Shown here piece after piece: positions 39,097 to 44,495 of a stretch of 64,000 nucleotides of DNA (the first letter of the stretch is position 1; the number at the start of each line of letters is the position of its first letter). Under the pieces are notes generated by a model. The model worked only from the letters and a program-made list of their open reading frames with translations. It ran no database searches and was not told the origin of the DNA. The stretch comes from Bombyx mori (taxonomy: Eukaryota > Arthropoda > Insecta > Lepidoptera > Bombycidae), in assembly GCF_030269925.1 (NCBI RefSeq), contig NC_085116.1:3224001-3288000 (forward strand), given 5' to 3'. A program made the position numbers and the translations under genes.

Positions 39097-39290
39097 GACA
39101 ATACCTCTTTTTTTTTCGGAACGTTCACTAGTTGGTGCTTCGTAAGAAATTTTTGCCTAAGTAATTCAAAATCGACAAACATAAAATAAGAATGAAATAA
39201 TTAATTTAGAATTAAGTGTAGTCGTACCTTCATTAGAGCAAACCGTTGATCGTCATCAATTCCTACGACCGCGTTCGACATAGGAGCCAT
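4720..39290 (-). CDS. SEC14-like protein (CRAL-TRIO + GOLD domains), 10 coding exons
   Basis: A cytosolic lipid-binding/transfer protein of the SEC14L family. Coding exons, in transcript order, are 39290-39228, 16100-16031, 13988-13945, 12470-12350, 11896-11745, 10958-10820, 8430-8231, 7917-7775, 6191-6043 and 4865-4720. All phases agree and the total is 1227 nt, 408 aa, close to vertebrate SEC14L2 (about 403). Residues about 20-60 form the CRAL-TRIO N-terminal helices ([19 protein letters not shown]). The lipid-binding lobe runs about 80-240, with VIFDLEG, VNAPKVF and QLPVHYGGT...GDP near its end. The GOLD domain runs about 255-390 (KPGGKVP, SVLKWEI, VIFDN...FLKNKKI). Intron 1 is about 23 kb and holds the gudu gene and a full-length LINE on the opposite strand. 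Bm1, BMC1, Helitron and mariner-like insertions fill other introns, some within 10-25 bp of exons. Which SEC14L paralogue this is, and its ligand, are not decidable here. Confidence 0.93.
5975..6033 (+). mobile_element. BMC1/L1Bm LINE 3'-end fragment
   Basis: The stretch with 'gtttgagccccgtgag', 'agctcacctactag' and 'gctgatatagcc' matches the same 3'-terminal block seen at 59820-59880 and in the complement at 61865-61910. It ends only about 9 bp from the 5' splice site of the SEC14-like exon at 6043. Confidence 0.65.
6285..6537 (-). mobile_element. Helitron-like non-autonomous element
   Basis: On the minus strand the repeat begins TCTATACGAATATATAA after an A, the usual A|TC Helitron-type 5' end. 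It carries a block that is nearly identical to 14700-14930. The 3' end (a GC-rich stretch near 6285-6305) is degraded and I cannot see CTRR. A TTTATAAATGACT-like short tandem repeat lies next to it at about 6231-6290. Confidence 0.55.
7696..7741. repeat. Perfect 46-bp palindrome
   Basis: Arms 7696-7716 and 7721-7741 are exact reverse complements (21 bp) around the loop aaca. It lies 34 bp beyond the donor side of the SEC14-like exon at 7775-7917, inside the intron. Confidence 0.9.
8065..8177 (-). mobile_element. Bm1 SINE fragment
   Basis: Contains the Bm1 body blocks (complement of 'tactgcttcacggcagaaat', 'ggtggtacc', 'cctatcaccagtaat'). It is truncated and lies in the SEC14-like intron close to the exon at 8231. 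Confidence 0.8.
8554..9825 (-). mobile_element. Tc1/mariner-superfamily element with TIRs, degraded, interrupted by a retroelement
   Basis: Terminal inverted repeats of about 25 bp at 8554-8578 and 9801-9825 match at 24 of 25 positions (core 'ggttaggaagtaaattg'). Between them the minus strand encodes transposase pieces in at least two frames: [15 protein letters not shown] and VTVWCGLW near 9120-9270, then [11 protein letters not shown] and SPLDYFLWD near 8800-9000. These match the catalytic half of a DDE/D transposase of the widespread arthropod mariner/Tc1-related group, and the N-terminal DNA-binding part is missing. A separate retroelement (9430-9788) sits next to the right TIR; without it the element would be about 0.9 kb. 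It is dead. Confidence 0.8.
9430..9788 (-). mobile_element. LINE-like non-autonomous element with 12-bp TSD (copy 2)
   Basis: On the minus strand it starts 'agactttttggcgggaacg' and ends 'aaatctctttaaaaaaaa', a short poly(A) tail. It is flanked by the direct repeat tcgtttaacagc at 9418-9429 and 9789-9800. It matches 42908-43610 along its length, apart from a Helitron inserted in the latter, and its 3' end matches 1-115. A short open stretch (MWENE...[11 protein letters not shown]) looks like the start of a LINE ORF1 joined to a 3' UTR, so an internally deleted LINE is likely. Confidence 0.8.
9840..10260. repeat. Interspersed repeat with a nested LINE 3' end
   Basis: Blocks such as 'aatacgcgacatttatcttt' and 'tttaattgat' recur at 30950-31150, so this is a dispersed family. 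Between about 9945 and 10100 the copy carries an extra stretch absent from the other: a 'cgccggttcttctcagga' block ending in a TTTGAA tandem tail. That is typical of a lepidopteran LINE 3' end. The family itself is not named. Confidence 0.55.
10270..10795. mobile_element. TIR DNA element (about 525 bp)
   Basis: The ends are inverted repeats of about 33 bp matching at about 30 positions (core 'gagaccgctt' and 'cgaaaacg'), at 10270-10302 and 10763-10795. They are flanked by TATA-like sequence. The interior has a GC-rich part, including a stretch like the BMC1 block around 10500-10545, and a second imperfect inverted repeat near 10703-10760. No transposase is visible, so it is non-autonomous. 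Confidence 0.75.
11157..11406. repeat. C/G-run repeat with short inverted ends
   Basis: The ends 'gcggatcc' (near 11160) and 'ggatccgcc' (near 11397) are inverted, each followed by runs of G or C and 'gtcat'. It looks like a small non-autonomous DNA element abutting the Helitron at 11408. Confidence 0.4.
11408..11720 (-). mobile_element. Non-autonomous Helitron, family A
   Basis: Minus-strand start TCTATATC...TATAAAAATGAATTG follows an A. The body ('ctcgctaaaactcgagaac' type blocks) matches 32451-32726 at high identity. The expected 3' CTAG has decayed (ctca). It lies only 24 bp past the donor of the SEC14-like exon at 11745. Confidence 0.75.
12493..12935 (+). mobile_element. Helitron-like repeat, family B
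   Basis: Begins A|TCTATACTATAATATTG, contains the 'ggaaagatttgtttgtttg' and 'actgaaccgatttgaaaaat' blocks common to insect Helitron-type repeats, and ends in a GC-rich 'gagcgggccgcttgta' terminus with a decayed CTRR. No coding content. Confidence 0.5.
13298..13754 (+). mobile_element. Full-length Bm1 SINE
   Basis: A complete Bm1. The tRNA-derived head starts 'gtcgtcgtggcctaaaag' with a B-box-like 'ggtgttcgaatcccgc' at about 13351-13366. The body and the 'tctaagcaataaaa' end follow, then a poly(A) tail to 13754. Head plus tail show it arose as a pol III transcript copied into DNA. Confidence 0.95.
14427..15258 (-). mobile_element. Old Bm1 SINE split by two later insertions
   Basis: The body and 3' end are at 14427-14699, the middle at 14930-14985 ('ccttcagcttggaagtcattcgtaaac') and the tRNA-like head at about 15148-15258. 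The gaps hold a Helitron-like element (14700-14930) and an A/T-rich insertion (about 14985-15145). Order and strand are kept, so one SINE was interrupted twice. Confidence 0.7.
14700..14930 (-). mobile_element. Helitron-like element, second copy
   Basis: Nearly identical to 6315-6535 through 'ccccacaaagattctcatca', 'gaactggtgtagggagtc' and 'tacatggataccaagtttc'. The minus-strand end reads A|TCTATACTAATATATAA. It sits inside the Bm1 at 14427-15258. Confidence 0.65.
16441..16457. repeat. (GA)n microsatellite
   Basis: A pure GA run, about 300 bp upstream of the gudu start and 340 bp from exon 2 of the SEC14-like gene. Confidence 0.9.
16759..22206 (+). CDS. gudu: Armadillo-repeat protein ARMC4/ODAD2 (Drosophila gudu), 6 exons
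   Basis: Exons are 16759-17357, 17426-17732, 18519-18864, 19399-19782, 20839-21053 and 22075-22206. Phases agree and total 1983 nt, 660 aa, about the length of fly Gudu and matching the armadillo part of vertebrate ARMC4. Residues 1-60 are a Ser/Thr-rich leader; armadillo repeats fill the rest ([82 protein letters not shown]). The end is [10 protein letters not shown] before TAG 22204-22206. ARMC4 is needed for outer dynein arm docking in cilia and fly Gudu for spermatogenesis, so a testis role is expected here (inference). The donor at 17733 (gtttgg) is weak. The gene lies wholly inside intron 1 of the SEC14-like gene, on the opposite strand. A poly(A) signal is at 22246. Confidence 0.93.
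18975..19165 (-). mobile_element. Old, diverged Bm1 SINE
   Basis: Order of Bm1 body blocks is recognisable ('cattaagtagttacc', 'accttgagacataagatc', 'gacagtggtaccgtacgg') but many positions differ. Lies in gudu intron 3. Confidence 0.5.
20670..20812 (+). mobile_element. RTE-type LINE ORF2 C-terminal fragment
   Basis: A decayed frame reads [11 protein letters not shown], then after lesions a basic stretch like the RTE-type C-terminus ([10 protein letters not shown]). It ends about 27 bp before gudu exon 5. Confidence 0.5.
22246..22251 (+). promoter_or_regulatory. gudu poly(A) signal
   Basis: AATAAA 40 bp after the gudu stop codon, in the expected position for 3' end formation. Confidence 0.75.
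23720..23905 (-). mobile_element. Old Bm1 SINE
   Basis: Degenerate Bm1 body: T-run, 'cccatagacatcacaac', 'ttgtgatataagatctaag', 'ccaccattcaaaccag', 'gatggtggtac'. Confidence 0.5.
24210..24462 (-). mobile_element. 5'-truncated Bm1 SINE
   Basis: Clean Bm1 body from the poly(T) (complement of the tail) through 'agcccacctggtgttaagtg' to 'ggtcctaccaccagtaa'; the tRNA head is missing. Confidence 0.92.
27078..27741. mobile_element. TIR DNA element with GC-rich left end
   Basis: Inverted ends of about 29 bp, core 'cggcacgtaa' and 'ttggcaag', at 27078-27107 and 27713-27741, both beginning TATAGT. The left 170 bp are CpG-rich, the rest AT-rich, and no transposase is visible. An imperfect copy of about 20 bp ('cgatgtttctaagctaatag') is duplicated in tandem just outside the left end (27035-27077). 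Confidence 0.75.
27826..28030 (-). mobile_element. Degenerate Bm1 SINE
   Basis: Bm1 blocks in minus orientation ('agaagggtggacgagc', 'ttactggagcccacagac', 'aaacgaaacgcattattgc') with small deletions. Confidence 0.75.
28733..28770. repeat. 38-bp perfect palindrome flanked by an 8-bp direct repeat
   Basis: Arms 28733-28750 and 28753-28770 are exact reverse complements with loop cc. The 8-mer gtaaatag flanks it on both sides (28725-28732 and 28771-28778), as a target-site duplication would. Confidence 0.9.
30046..30292 (+). mobile_element. 5'-truncated Bm1 SINE
   Basis: Clean Bm1 body from 'actggtggtaggacctcttg' to 'aagcaataaaaaaaaa'. Confidence 0.93.
30390..30500 (+). mobile_element. BMC1/L1Bm LINE fragment
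   Basis: Carries the block 'gctgagtttctcgccgga', 'tcttctcagtgggtcgcg' and 'gtagattc' shared with 31575-31650, 59715-59775 and the complement of 61935-62000. Similar material may continue to about 30780. Confidence 0.7.
30940..31200. repeat. Dispersed repeat, second copy of the family at 9840
   Basis: Shares 'aatacgcgacatttatcttt', 'tttaattgat' and the stretch ending in a T/A-rich block with 9840-10260, without the LINE tail nested in that copy. Confidence 0.55.
31380..31690 (+). mobile_element. BMC1/L1Bm LINE 3' fragment
   Basis: Contains 'ttgtcggatcccccggattc', 'ggtgcttttaggcccctcaa', 'agcccactgagtttctcg', 'tgctcttgctagggctagtg' and the end block, in the same order as the copy at 59590-59900. 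Confidence 0.75.
32302..32726 (+). mobile_element. Helitron family A copy with a Bm1 fragment and a fold-back end
   Basis: Starts TCTATATATATAAAAAT and ends CTAG at 32723-32726, followed by T, the A|T insertion pattern of Helitrons. The body matches the complement of 11408-11720. Near the 5' end a truncated minus-strand Bm1 (about 32317-32418) is followed by a second, inverted copy of the Helitron start. This makes a 22-bp perfect inverted repeat (32421-32442 and 32451-32472, loop of 8). Confidence 0.75.
33670..35232 (+). CDS. LINE ORF1 (gag-like, zinc-knuckle nucleic-acid-binding protein)
   Basis: 520 aa, uninterrupted. The N-terminus is charged with a basic patch (KRKRIS, KKRRNHK at about 48-62). 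An RRM-like middle (about 140-280) follows. Then come three zinc knuckles at about 290-345: [27 protein letters not shown] and [15 protein letters not shown]. After these lies the 'ISYSEASK' motif seen in jockey-type ORF1 proteins, and a Ser/Pro-rich tail. The protein should bind LINE RNA to form the retrotransposition particle. ORF2 begins inside its last 65 nt. Confidence 0.92.
   Translation: MASMLEPEDPGGTSLQVSHVVTIDASGMETEGSIIDTDCSENIKSVKRKRISTRNQKKRRNHKHTDLPDCQLSPNDIKDNVIPKVLESDDKITEIHHNEVANSKNITSNPRTARLLYQASDPAPYDVHIQKILQPNQTGSIHPVQFGFFLKKNSIKSIVEGSIKKIGRNRLSFQFKTFQEANSFLNHKSLDDNKYKAFIPAFTITRMGIVRGVPCDWDEKDVIENIELPQNCGSILKVRRLNRKVYDGETPKFVPTETVVLTFDGKVLPPRVFMCFNSLPVELYIYPTLQCFNCCRFGHTKMQCRGTPRCYKCGDNHSGISCETERDDAVCILCSGSHFATDKKCPEYARQKAIKETMARNSISYSEASKVYPPVSKSYADIVASASSAPSGPTMTYSSPYNLTSPFKSPTQSYKKTVFLKPKARPRNSSKGYDQKAHAELIQDYSNIPSFSTGCLKNYNDLSEIITKDLIISIIQYLSQSNIIKIPSNDAVSSKTFLTNGQSGPSTKPVSGDSMELPEY
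35168..38914 (+). CDS. LINE ORF2 (endonuclease, reverse transcriptase, RNase H)
   Basis: 1248 aa, uninterrupted, +1 frame relative to ORF1 with a 65-nt overlap. Residues about 10-220 are an APE-type endonuclease ([31 protein letters not shown]). Reverse transcriptase covers about 430-740 ([53 protein letters not shown] with the YADD catalytic box at about 664-667). RNase H lies at about 960-1090 ([38 protein letters not shown]), and a CxCG...H...C finger ([12 protein letters not shown]) near the end. All catalytic motifs look intact, so it may still be active. Confidence 0.93.
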   Translation: MDSQDHPRNQSLVIQWNCRSINSKKSDLIFLLNSYKPFAVSLQETWLRPGFNFRIPGHVCLREDRTDGYGGVALILRGGVPFVHLPIPNHSDKFSIIAASVNNICFVNMYIPHPSNEVFDDIRSILSSLPRPILVMGDFNAQHSMWGSSKSDHYGARILDILDDNNLCLLNSGCPTRRTQPHEGISAPDLTLCSPSLAPTLNWWPLSSSYGSDHFPLMVSFPQKICEKTSKAPPRLKYRLKDANWSLFGDKVQQNLSTIPPLNDSSNHLCAEAFTRALLQAAEEVFPIKNNSGNGYIPSPPWWDSECSAAIAERKIAEENYRENSTTQNFNILSNLITKTRKLLKQKRFNSWKSFCASISPEISPSQVWQNIRRFRSAFKPPRSPFMDSSTVDLFLDKLAPPFVPSIDNISSDSQPSLLSQHDSSDSFISFSLSELKGVLSRLRDSAPGCDGIPYSFLQNLNDSCLSYFLSLINSILTSGNIPPSWKIHEVIPIHKPNKPINDPSSYRPIALASVISKICEHLVKNRLEWFIESKGLLSPNQFGFRKGRSTMDSLSIFMTDIRLAFSYNKSVLAAFLDVSAAYDNVNLSVLKQKMINLNIPQIFISFIINLLSGRMLKVISEDSYQSRIVWKGLPQGSVLSPLLYNIYSHDLEASLRGKVNTLQYADDLLLYVSGDSIDNMSDTVTYSLKLLKVWLDNNSLSLSVPKSIIVLFSRMRLPPSVSVFYNNIRVPVKSEATFLGVILDSRLTGSPHCYYISDKCEKILNILRCLSGVWWGAHPFSLKLLYNALIRSILDYGTFILEPCNAVALHKLDIIQSKALRIIAGAMRSSPINALQVECSEAPLHLRRQFLCDRFLFRAFQVYNHPLYTKLRSLLECMDYPYWAHKSPPCLIVSLQKYLALQAPTHRSQFLPIFCVNYDALTLNPSIMFDFGLSKQDLSINAKFVDIIDSDSRWKNCHLIFSDSSKPGPEECVGVGIFHQQFGIVQKIKLPPETSVFTGECFGLLKSLEYILMMKLKKSIILTDAKSALQALERFPFNSNRNNHPVIIACRDLLYQCCIKNYTVSFAWIPGHSGIFGNAKADSLAKAAVNDGDLVPYKNFCCDLALLPKFQLLNSWTHIWRSSRQTKGRYYSTIQVDIPPKPWFSNLTFGKAITSTLIRMRLGHACIPLHLARLNLLPSDICECGNDVGDFNHIFFACPRNDRSAFISSLLSIKIPFPTSISILLSNINIDVYRILASFIFHNNIKL
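39228..39290 (-). CDS. First coding exon of the SEC14-like gene
   Basis: Encodes 21 residues starting [10 protein letters not shown] and ending RFALMK before the donor GTACGA at 39227. It joins in phase 0 to the exon at 16100-16031 ([15 protein letters not shown]). SEC14L proteins start in the same way (a short leader, then a helix containing ALMKFR-type sequence). This exon lies about 23 kb from exon 2, with gudu and the LINE in between. The nearest upstream 1.2 kb (39291-40558) should hold the promoter. Confidence 0.85.
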
Positions 39291-40558
39291 ATTCACTAAC
39301 TGTTTATTTTTATTTTGTGATGTTTCCAATTAACATAACACGCGCAACGTGCGTTTGCCGCGAGCTCAGCCGCCGTTGTATATTTGTGTTTAGTGCTAAT
39401 CTGTGGCTGTCAATTACGCGCAACTTGTAGAACCCTTGTACACTCGTACAGCAAGTCGTAGATAATACACTGCGGCAGGCAAGTGTCGTACTGGCAAGTA
39501 AGTGGGTGGCAATTGATCGAATGGTAGCGTACTTGTTTAATAATTATATTATATAGAGTTATGCATAGTTATGATTATATTTTGTAATGGCGACCCACAC
39601 GAAATATGTATGTAAAGTATGTATCAATATAAAGTTAGGTATACAGTATAGTATACTGTATCTCGCTATGAACGAACATGAACTCTACGTTTTATATAAA
39701 GCGTAGTTGAATTTTATAAAAATAACCGAGCAACCGCTAGTCGCACGACTAAGTATTAATTAAAATGCATATTACCTACATAATAGAAGTCAACACTGGG
39801 AGATATCTTCACTCTCAGCTGTGCCCTAAATCGTGTGTGAAGGGAACGAATGAAGGAATTAATTTATTACCATAATTTATAGACAGAAATGAGCATGTAG
39901 TTAATTAAATTAATAAATAAGTAACTTACTGTACTTATCATCTACCCTTTTACATGTTCAATTAAATGTAATTTAAGGGCTCCTTTTTGAAATTTAACAA
40001 TACAACTCTTAAAGTGTATTTTATATATATCGTGATTGTTGTCTTTATACACATTTTCCCCTCATATTGGGTCTATCAAGCTCTGGTGAAGTGTATATCT
40101 AAAATACCATAAGTGTATATGTTAGGGAGCGACTTGCATTTACATCAATCTGATAAGCTTTATCCACAGGTTAGGTAGAATCTGGCGCCAAGTTCCGTTC
40201 AAAAATCCCGTTGTAAACGGAGCGCCAGACTACCGACTGTGTTTACTGTAAGCAGAACGGTTTTTTGAGGTTGCGAAATTTTATTTAATCAAATAATTAC
40301 ATACTTTACGCTTTAAGCTTATATCGGATTCAGAGTAATGAATTGTAAGGGATAATAATGAAGTATACATAAATAGACAGAAATTTATTATTATTGTTAT
40401 TATTATACATTAAATCAGTAAGTACACAGTTAAATTACAATCCAGTCGTTTTCCTGCTATTTTGATCCCTTAAAAATGAGGACTGGCATGAGCCATGAAA
40501 GTCGTAAGTCTAACTAAGCTCTCATGAGAGAACTTGGTTCTAGAACTTAGTATGTATA
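39291..40558 (-). promoter_or_regulatory. Presumed promoter region of the SEC14-like gene; 3' flank of POLR2M
   Basis: No gene is visible. The part next to 39290 includes a CpG-bearing stretch (39330-39420) in contrast to its AT-rich surroundings, which fits a promoter. The part next to 40558 should hold the POLR2M 3' UTR; TTTATT (minus-strand AATAAA) occurs near 40383. Confidence 0.45.
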
Positions 40559-41494
40559 TTATTTCATTATGGTAAATATGACACCTCCTTTCTCAGGCTC
40601 CTCATCATGAACTTCTTTGTCACTGCCCTCACCATCAGACTCATAATCATCACTATTGGTGTCTCGGTATGAACCAAACCTTGATAAATCCAATGGCAAC
40701 TGACTCATTTTGACTCCAGCCATTGAAGCCAGCCTCTCAGCTGCATGTAATGCATTCACCTCTTTAAGACGTAAGTTATGTTCTTGCTGGAGTTTTAATG
40801 AGTCTTCTATGGATAATATTTTTGCTGGCCCATGTATTGTAGGAGGAGGTGTGGCAGCAGTCACCTCCCATTTTTTACATTTGTTCTTTCCTCTTTGTAT
40901 TTCCTTTTCTGGGTTGTGGACATCTGTGTTTGTGGTCTTATGTGGCTTAAACTGTCTCGTTACTTTGGCTTTGGTGTTGTGTTCCGTTTTGTTAACTATA
41001 TATCTTACGTGGGGGATCTCATCTATCTTGATTAGATCTTCAGGGGTTATCGAAAGTTTTTCAGGTTCTAAAATCTTAATTTTTTTCTCATGGAATGAGT
41101 TCTGAGTCAAGATTTTTAGGACATCTTCAGGGTCACTGTCGTCATCTGAATCTAAATCTGTGGATTGTTTAATTGTACCTGTCCATTCTAATTCTTGTAC
41201 GGATTGTTTGTCAATTCCATTCAGTTTCATATTTTCGAACATCCGACACGCATCTTCTTCCTCTTGCTTCGCTTTTAATTCGGATAAGATTTTATCGTAC
41301 AAAATCTGTATTTTAGCACCTTTGTCACTTAGTTTAGATATAAAACTTTTATTGTTTAATAACTTAATTTGTCTATCTCGTAGTTCAAGCAACTCAGGAA
41401 TAGTTTTTAACGATAGATCGGTGATTTTTCCATCGATTTCTGTTTTTGGCGGCGGCGGCAAGATACCAGGTATCCTTTTATTTATCTTGTTCAT
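40559..41494 (-). CDS. POLR2M: POLR2M / Gdown1, RNA polymerase II subunit-like regulator
   Basis: Single open exon of 311 aa. Gdown1 binds RNA polymerase II in the nucleus and restrains initiation factor access until Mediator acts. The N-terminal family block is clear (IPELLELRDRQIKLLNNK, then FISKLSDKGAKI at about 33-64). Acidic and low-complexity sequence fills the middle (DLDSDDDSDPEDVL), with KYIVN-type and basic patches. The C-terminal block LSIEDSLKLQQEHNLRL...HAAERLA at about 235-265 matches the IEESL...AQKLAE motif of vertebrate POLR2M. An acidic tail follows. The start at 41494 is the first Met of the block. The shared motifs at both ends make the call firm. Confidence 0.9.
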   Translation of the reverse strand: MNKINKRIPGILPPPPKTEIDGKITDLSLKTIPELLELRDRQIKLLNNKSFISKLSDKGAKIQILYDKILSELKAKQEEEDACRMFENMKLNGIDKQSVQELEWTGTIKQSTDLDSDDDSDPEDVLKILTQNSFHEKKIKILEPEKLSITPEDLIKIDEIPHVRYIVNKTEHNTKAKVTRQFKPHKTTNTDVHNPEKEIQRGKNKCKKWEVTAATPPPTIHGPAKILSIEDSLKLQQEHNLRLKEVNALHAAERLASMAGVKMSQLPLDLSRFGSYRDTNSDDYESDGEGSDKEVHDEEPEKGGVIFTIMK

Positions 41495-41880
41495 TATTTA
41501 TATATTTTCAATTAGTTTTAACGCATTCACATTTTTTAACGATCTTAATTCCTGTTATTACTGTAACATTGACTAATTCTTTTTTTGTACTTACATTTGC
41601 AACAACTACTACTACATTCACATGGAATCTAAAAGATTTATATAGGTAAAAATACTAAAAATACTGGATTTGGTTAACTTTTTGTGGAAATAGAAAACAC
41701 TAGCTGTTTGTTTGTCACTTTTGCCCTTTTTTGTTATTTTGTCAACTAGGACAAAGGAAACATAGCCTATTCAACCTTAAATTGTGAATTCGAACTCATA
41801 TTGTGATTTAAACAAGAAGTGAAGTGAAATGAAGTATAGTAGAATGCAACAAAATTAAATAGATATAACGTTGGTAAAAT
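41495..41880. promoter_or_regulatory. Upstream region of POLR2M
   Basis: AT-rich DNA upstream of the POLR2M start. It may also serve RBM18 on the other strand, whose first exon I could not locate. I see no clear TATA or Inr that decides a start. Confidence 0.35.
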
Positions 41881-42051
41881 GGAGAGAAAGTATATTTCGT
41901 GAGATTTGTGTAAGAATTCGAAAAGCCATGAACTTAAATTAAATCCTTTTCCCCCTCATCATCATTATAGTCGGTTGCTCTTGGCAAAGCAGTCGTGGTC
42001 ATGTGAAATTGTTGTTTATTAAAGCCTTGACAGATGTTTTCCATAATTTGC

Positions 42052-42095
42052 AAACCCCACTTAACGAGTGCGTGCGCACTCGTTAAGTGGGGTTT
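42052..42095. repeat. Perfect 44-bp palindrome, 2-nt loop
   Basis: Arms 42052-42072 and 42075-42095 are exact reverse complements of 21 nt with loop tg, GC-containing and therefore very stable. Confidence 0.92.
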
Positions 42096-42199
42096 TAGTA
42101 AAGTCTTTCACCTGATCAGTCCAGCGCATGGAGATTTGTCCACGAGATCTCTTACCATTTACTCTACCCTGAACAACAAGTTTCTCGATAGACTCTGCG

Positions 42200-42390
42200 G
42201 GCCCTACCTATTCGCTATGGAGCTATTCCAATTACGCTATGGCGGGTAGGTGAGCTTACGGGTATTAAACTAAGAGAGTTTGCTATCAATGACCCTAGCA
42301 AAAACAGTGCTTCACAGAATCTACTACCGGATCTCGGGATCGCGACCCACTGATAAGATCCGGCGAGAAGCTCATTAGGTTGTGCCTTGA
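42200..42390 (-). mobile_element. BMC1/L1Bm LINE fragment
   Basis: Complement of the BMC1 end block: 'gggtaggtgagcttacggg', 'agaatctactaccggatc', 'gcgacccactgataagatcc', 'ggcgagaagctcatt'. Confidence 0.7.
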
Positions 42391-42907
42391 CATCGTCCTC
42401 TATGATAATGAAAGGAAATAGAGCTTATACACGGAATACTTCTTTGCTGCTTTGAAATTTGCATCTATTGAGTTTGATCTCCAAAATGACCTTCCGCATT
42501 TAAAATATCTTTACTTTAAATCAATTAAGTAAAATCAATTCTGCCAAACATTTTGTGTGAGGTTTAGGGCTGCCACATCCAAAACCTTGGGTTTCAAAGA
42601 GTGTCGCAAAAATCCAATTTCCATAATGAAAAATAAGTGAAGTGGCATAGATACTACATTTTTTTGTGTTGCCCAGCAGTTGGAGCATCAGGTAATGAAT
42701 ACTCCAAAGGGTCCCACAAACAAGTTCGAAAAGGAATGACGGCGAGTAGCGAAAGAGTCGCGGGCGTACACTCGTGTGTATGCTTCGGGGGGCATTTAAA
42801 CGGCAGGCTTACCTTACAATAAAAAGTGAGTAGTCTGTGCCTTGCTAAGTTGTTGTTGCTTCTTATTGATGTCTTATCTATGCTTGCTATTTAAGACGTT
42901 TTACTGA

Positions 42908-43610
42908 GGACTTTTTGGCAGGAACGCGAGGGGTGAAGTTGTATAATTTTGTCTATTTGGTATTTCTTCACGTTTAAATGTGTAACTAGATGATGACCGA
43001 GCTTTGCTCGTTTTTTTTTTGATGACGCCATCTTGTTGTGTCTTTAAATAGTATTATTATTCGCCAATAGATGTCGGGAAAGTTGATTATTGTAAACACG
43101 AATAAAACAAAATTTTCTGAAAATAAATCGTAGCTAGATCGATTTATCGCCCCCGAAATCCCCTGTATACTAAATTTTATGAAAATCGTTGGAGCCGTTT
43201 CCGAGTTTCAGATTATACATATATATATATATATATACAAGAATTGCTCGTTTGAAGGTATAAGATAACGGTGATTTATTAACTGTTTAATATCTGTGAA
43301 AGTGCACAGATGTGGGAAAATGAAACAAAGCCGCTGGACGTAACTTCTCGGGATCCTCCAAAAAGTCCACTGAAAAAATCTCAGTAAATGAAGGTAAATG
43401 ACCACCAATATTATATATCATAGATTATATCTCATCTCATATCATCTCATTTAATTTTATCCCAGTTGATTAATGTCTCAAATTAATCATCTTCATTTCA
43501 TTTCATTTCACTCCATAATACCATTTTTCATAAAAATATGAATATAAATTAAAATAAGATATGATCTAAAGGTCTTAGTTACCAGGTCATAAAATCCCTT
43601 TAATAAAAAA
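42908..43610 (+). mobile_element. LINE-like non-autonomous element with 12-bp TSD (copy 3)
   Basis: Starts 'ggactttttggcaggaacg' and ends in an A-rich tail, flanked by acgttttactga at 42896-42907 and 43611-43622. Same family as 9430-9788 and 1-115. It is longer than copy 2, chiefly because a Helitron sits at 42986-43265. Confidence 0.85.
42986..43265 (-). mobile_element. 280-bp non-autonomous Helitron (TC...CTAG) with 3' hairpin
   Basis: On the minus strand it begins TCTTATACCTTCAAACGAGC and ends with the hairpin CGAGC-aaa-GCTCG, eight bases, then CTAG. It lies between A and T. The paralogous repeat at 9430-9788 lacks it, which gives a natural empty site. It contains a (TA)n tract at about 43219-43237. 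Confidence 0.88.
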
Positions 43611-44396
43611 ACGTTTTACTGATCTGTGGTTAAATATGTCATAGAATTTAGATCATAGAGTAAACACATATTTTAGATCATAATTATCTAGAAAAATATT
43701 ATGTACACGAGTGAAATTATACAAATTATAAACAATGCGCAAGTCCAATGCTTAGTTAAAATATTATGTAGGAATAATTAGTGTATAAGTTATGTGATCC
43801 AAGAATTCTAGAACACCAAGAGATCTAAGAGTAAAGTAATTTAAAGGAACAGATTCAACACTCAAGAGACATGGAAGGAACGGTATTCTAAATAAATAAT
43901 CATACTTTGCATAAATTTTCATTTATCACCTGATTTTCATCTAACAAGTACCCAAGTATTACAAACTAAAAGTATCATAAAGATCATTTAAATGATAATA
44001 ATTTGACTCAAATTAATTGTACCACAAACTATATAGATGATTTTATCATTGAAATGAAAACAATGACCAAATGAACATAAATAGCACACGTTTTCTTACT
44101 TTATCCTTTTTTGAGGTACAGGATGCTGGGAGCATACACTGGTTGGTTGTACTATGGTGACTCTTTCAATTTAGTCGGGAAATCCAGTTTGATGGGTAGA
44201 ATGTCTAACATTTTCATGTTTCGCATTTTGAAAGGGACAGTCGAATCCATAAGCTGTATCTGGTTAAATACTGAATGTTTCACTTTGACAACAAAGAATC
44301 ATAGCAGACAATTTTTTCAATGGCCAATATGTGAAATTGGCTATATATTTAAAAAATATACTTGAATTAGTAGTGTAGCAGTTTAAAGATTTTTTT

Positions 44397-44495
44397 TGTC
44401 AAGAAGTAATGCTTTTCAGTTTGAAGGGTGTCATGTTGTATCTATGAGCTCTGGTCACCACTTAATACCAGGTTGGCTGTGAGCTCATTTATCTC
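44397..44495 (+). mobile_element. Bm1 SINE 3' fragment
   Basis: Bm1 tail blocks: 'agtttgaagggtg', 'cttaataccaggttggctgt', with a deletion in the middle. Confidence 0.65.

Noticed and set aside
41879..41905. ATG at 41879 as RBM18 start exon
   Set aside because: Donors in reach leave phase 2, while the exon at 45011 needs phase 0.
43219..43237. (TA)n as an origin or regulatory site
   Set aside because: Simple repeat inside the Helitron, common in this family.
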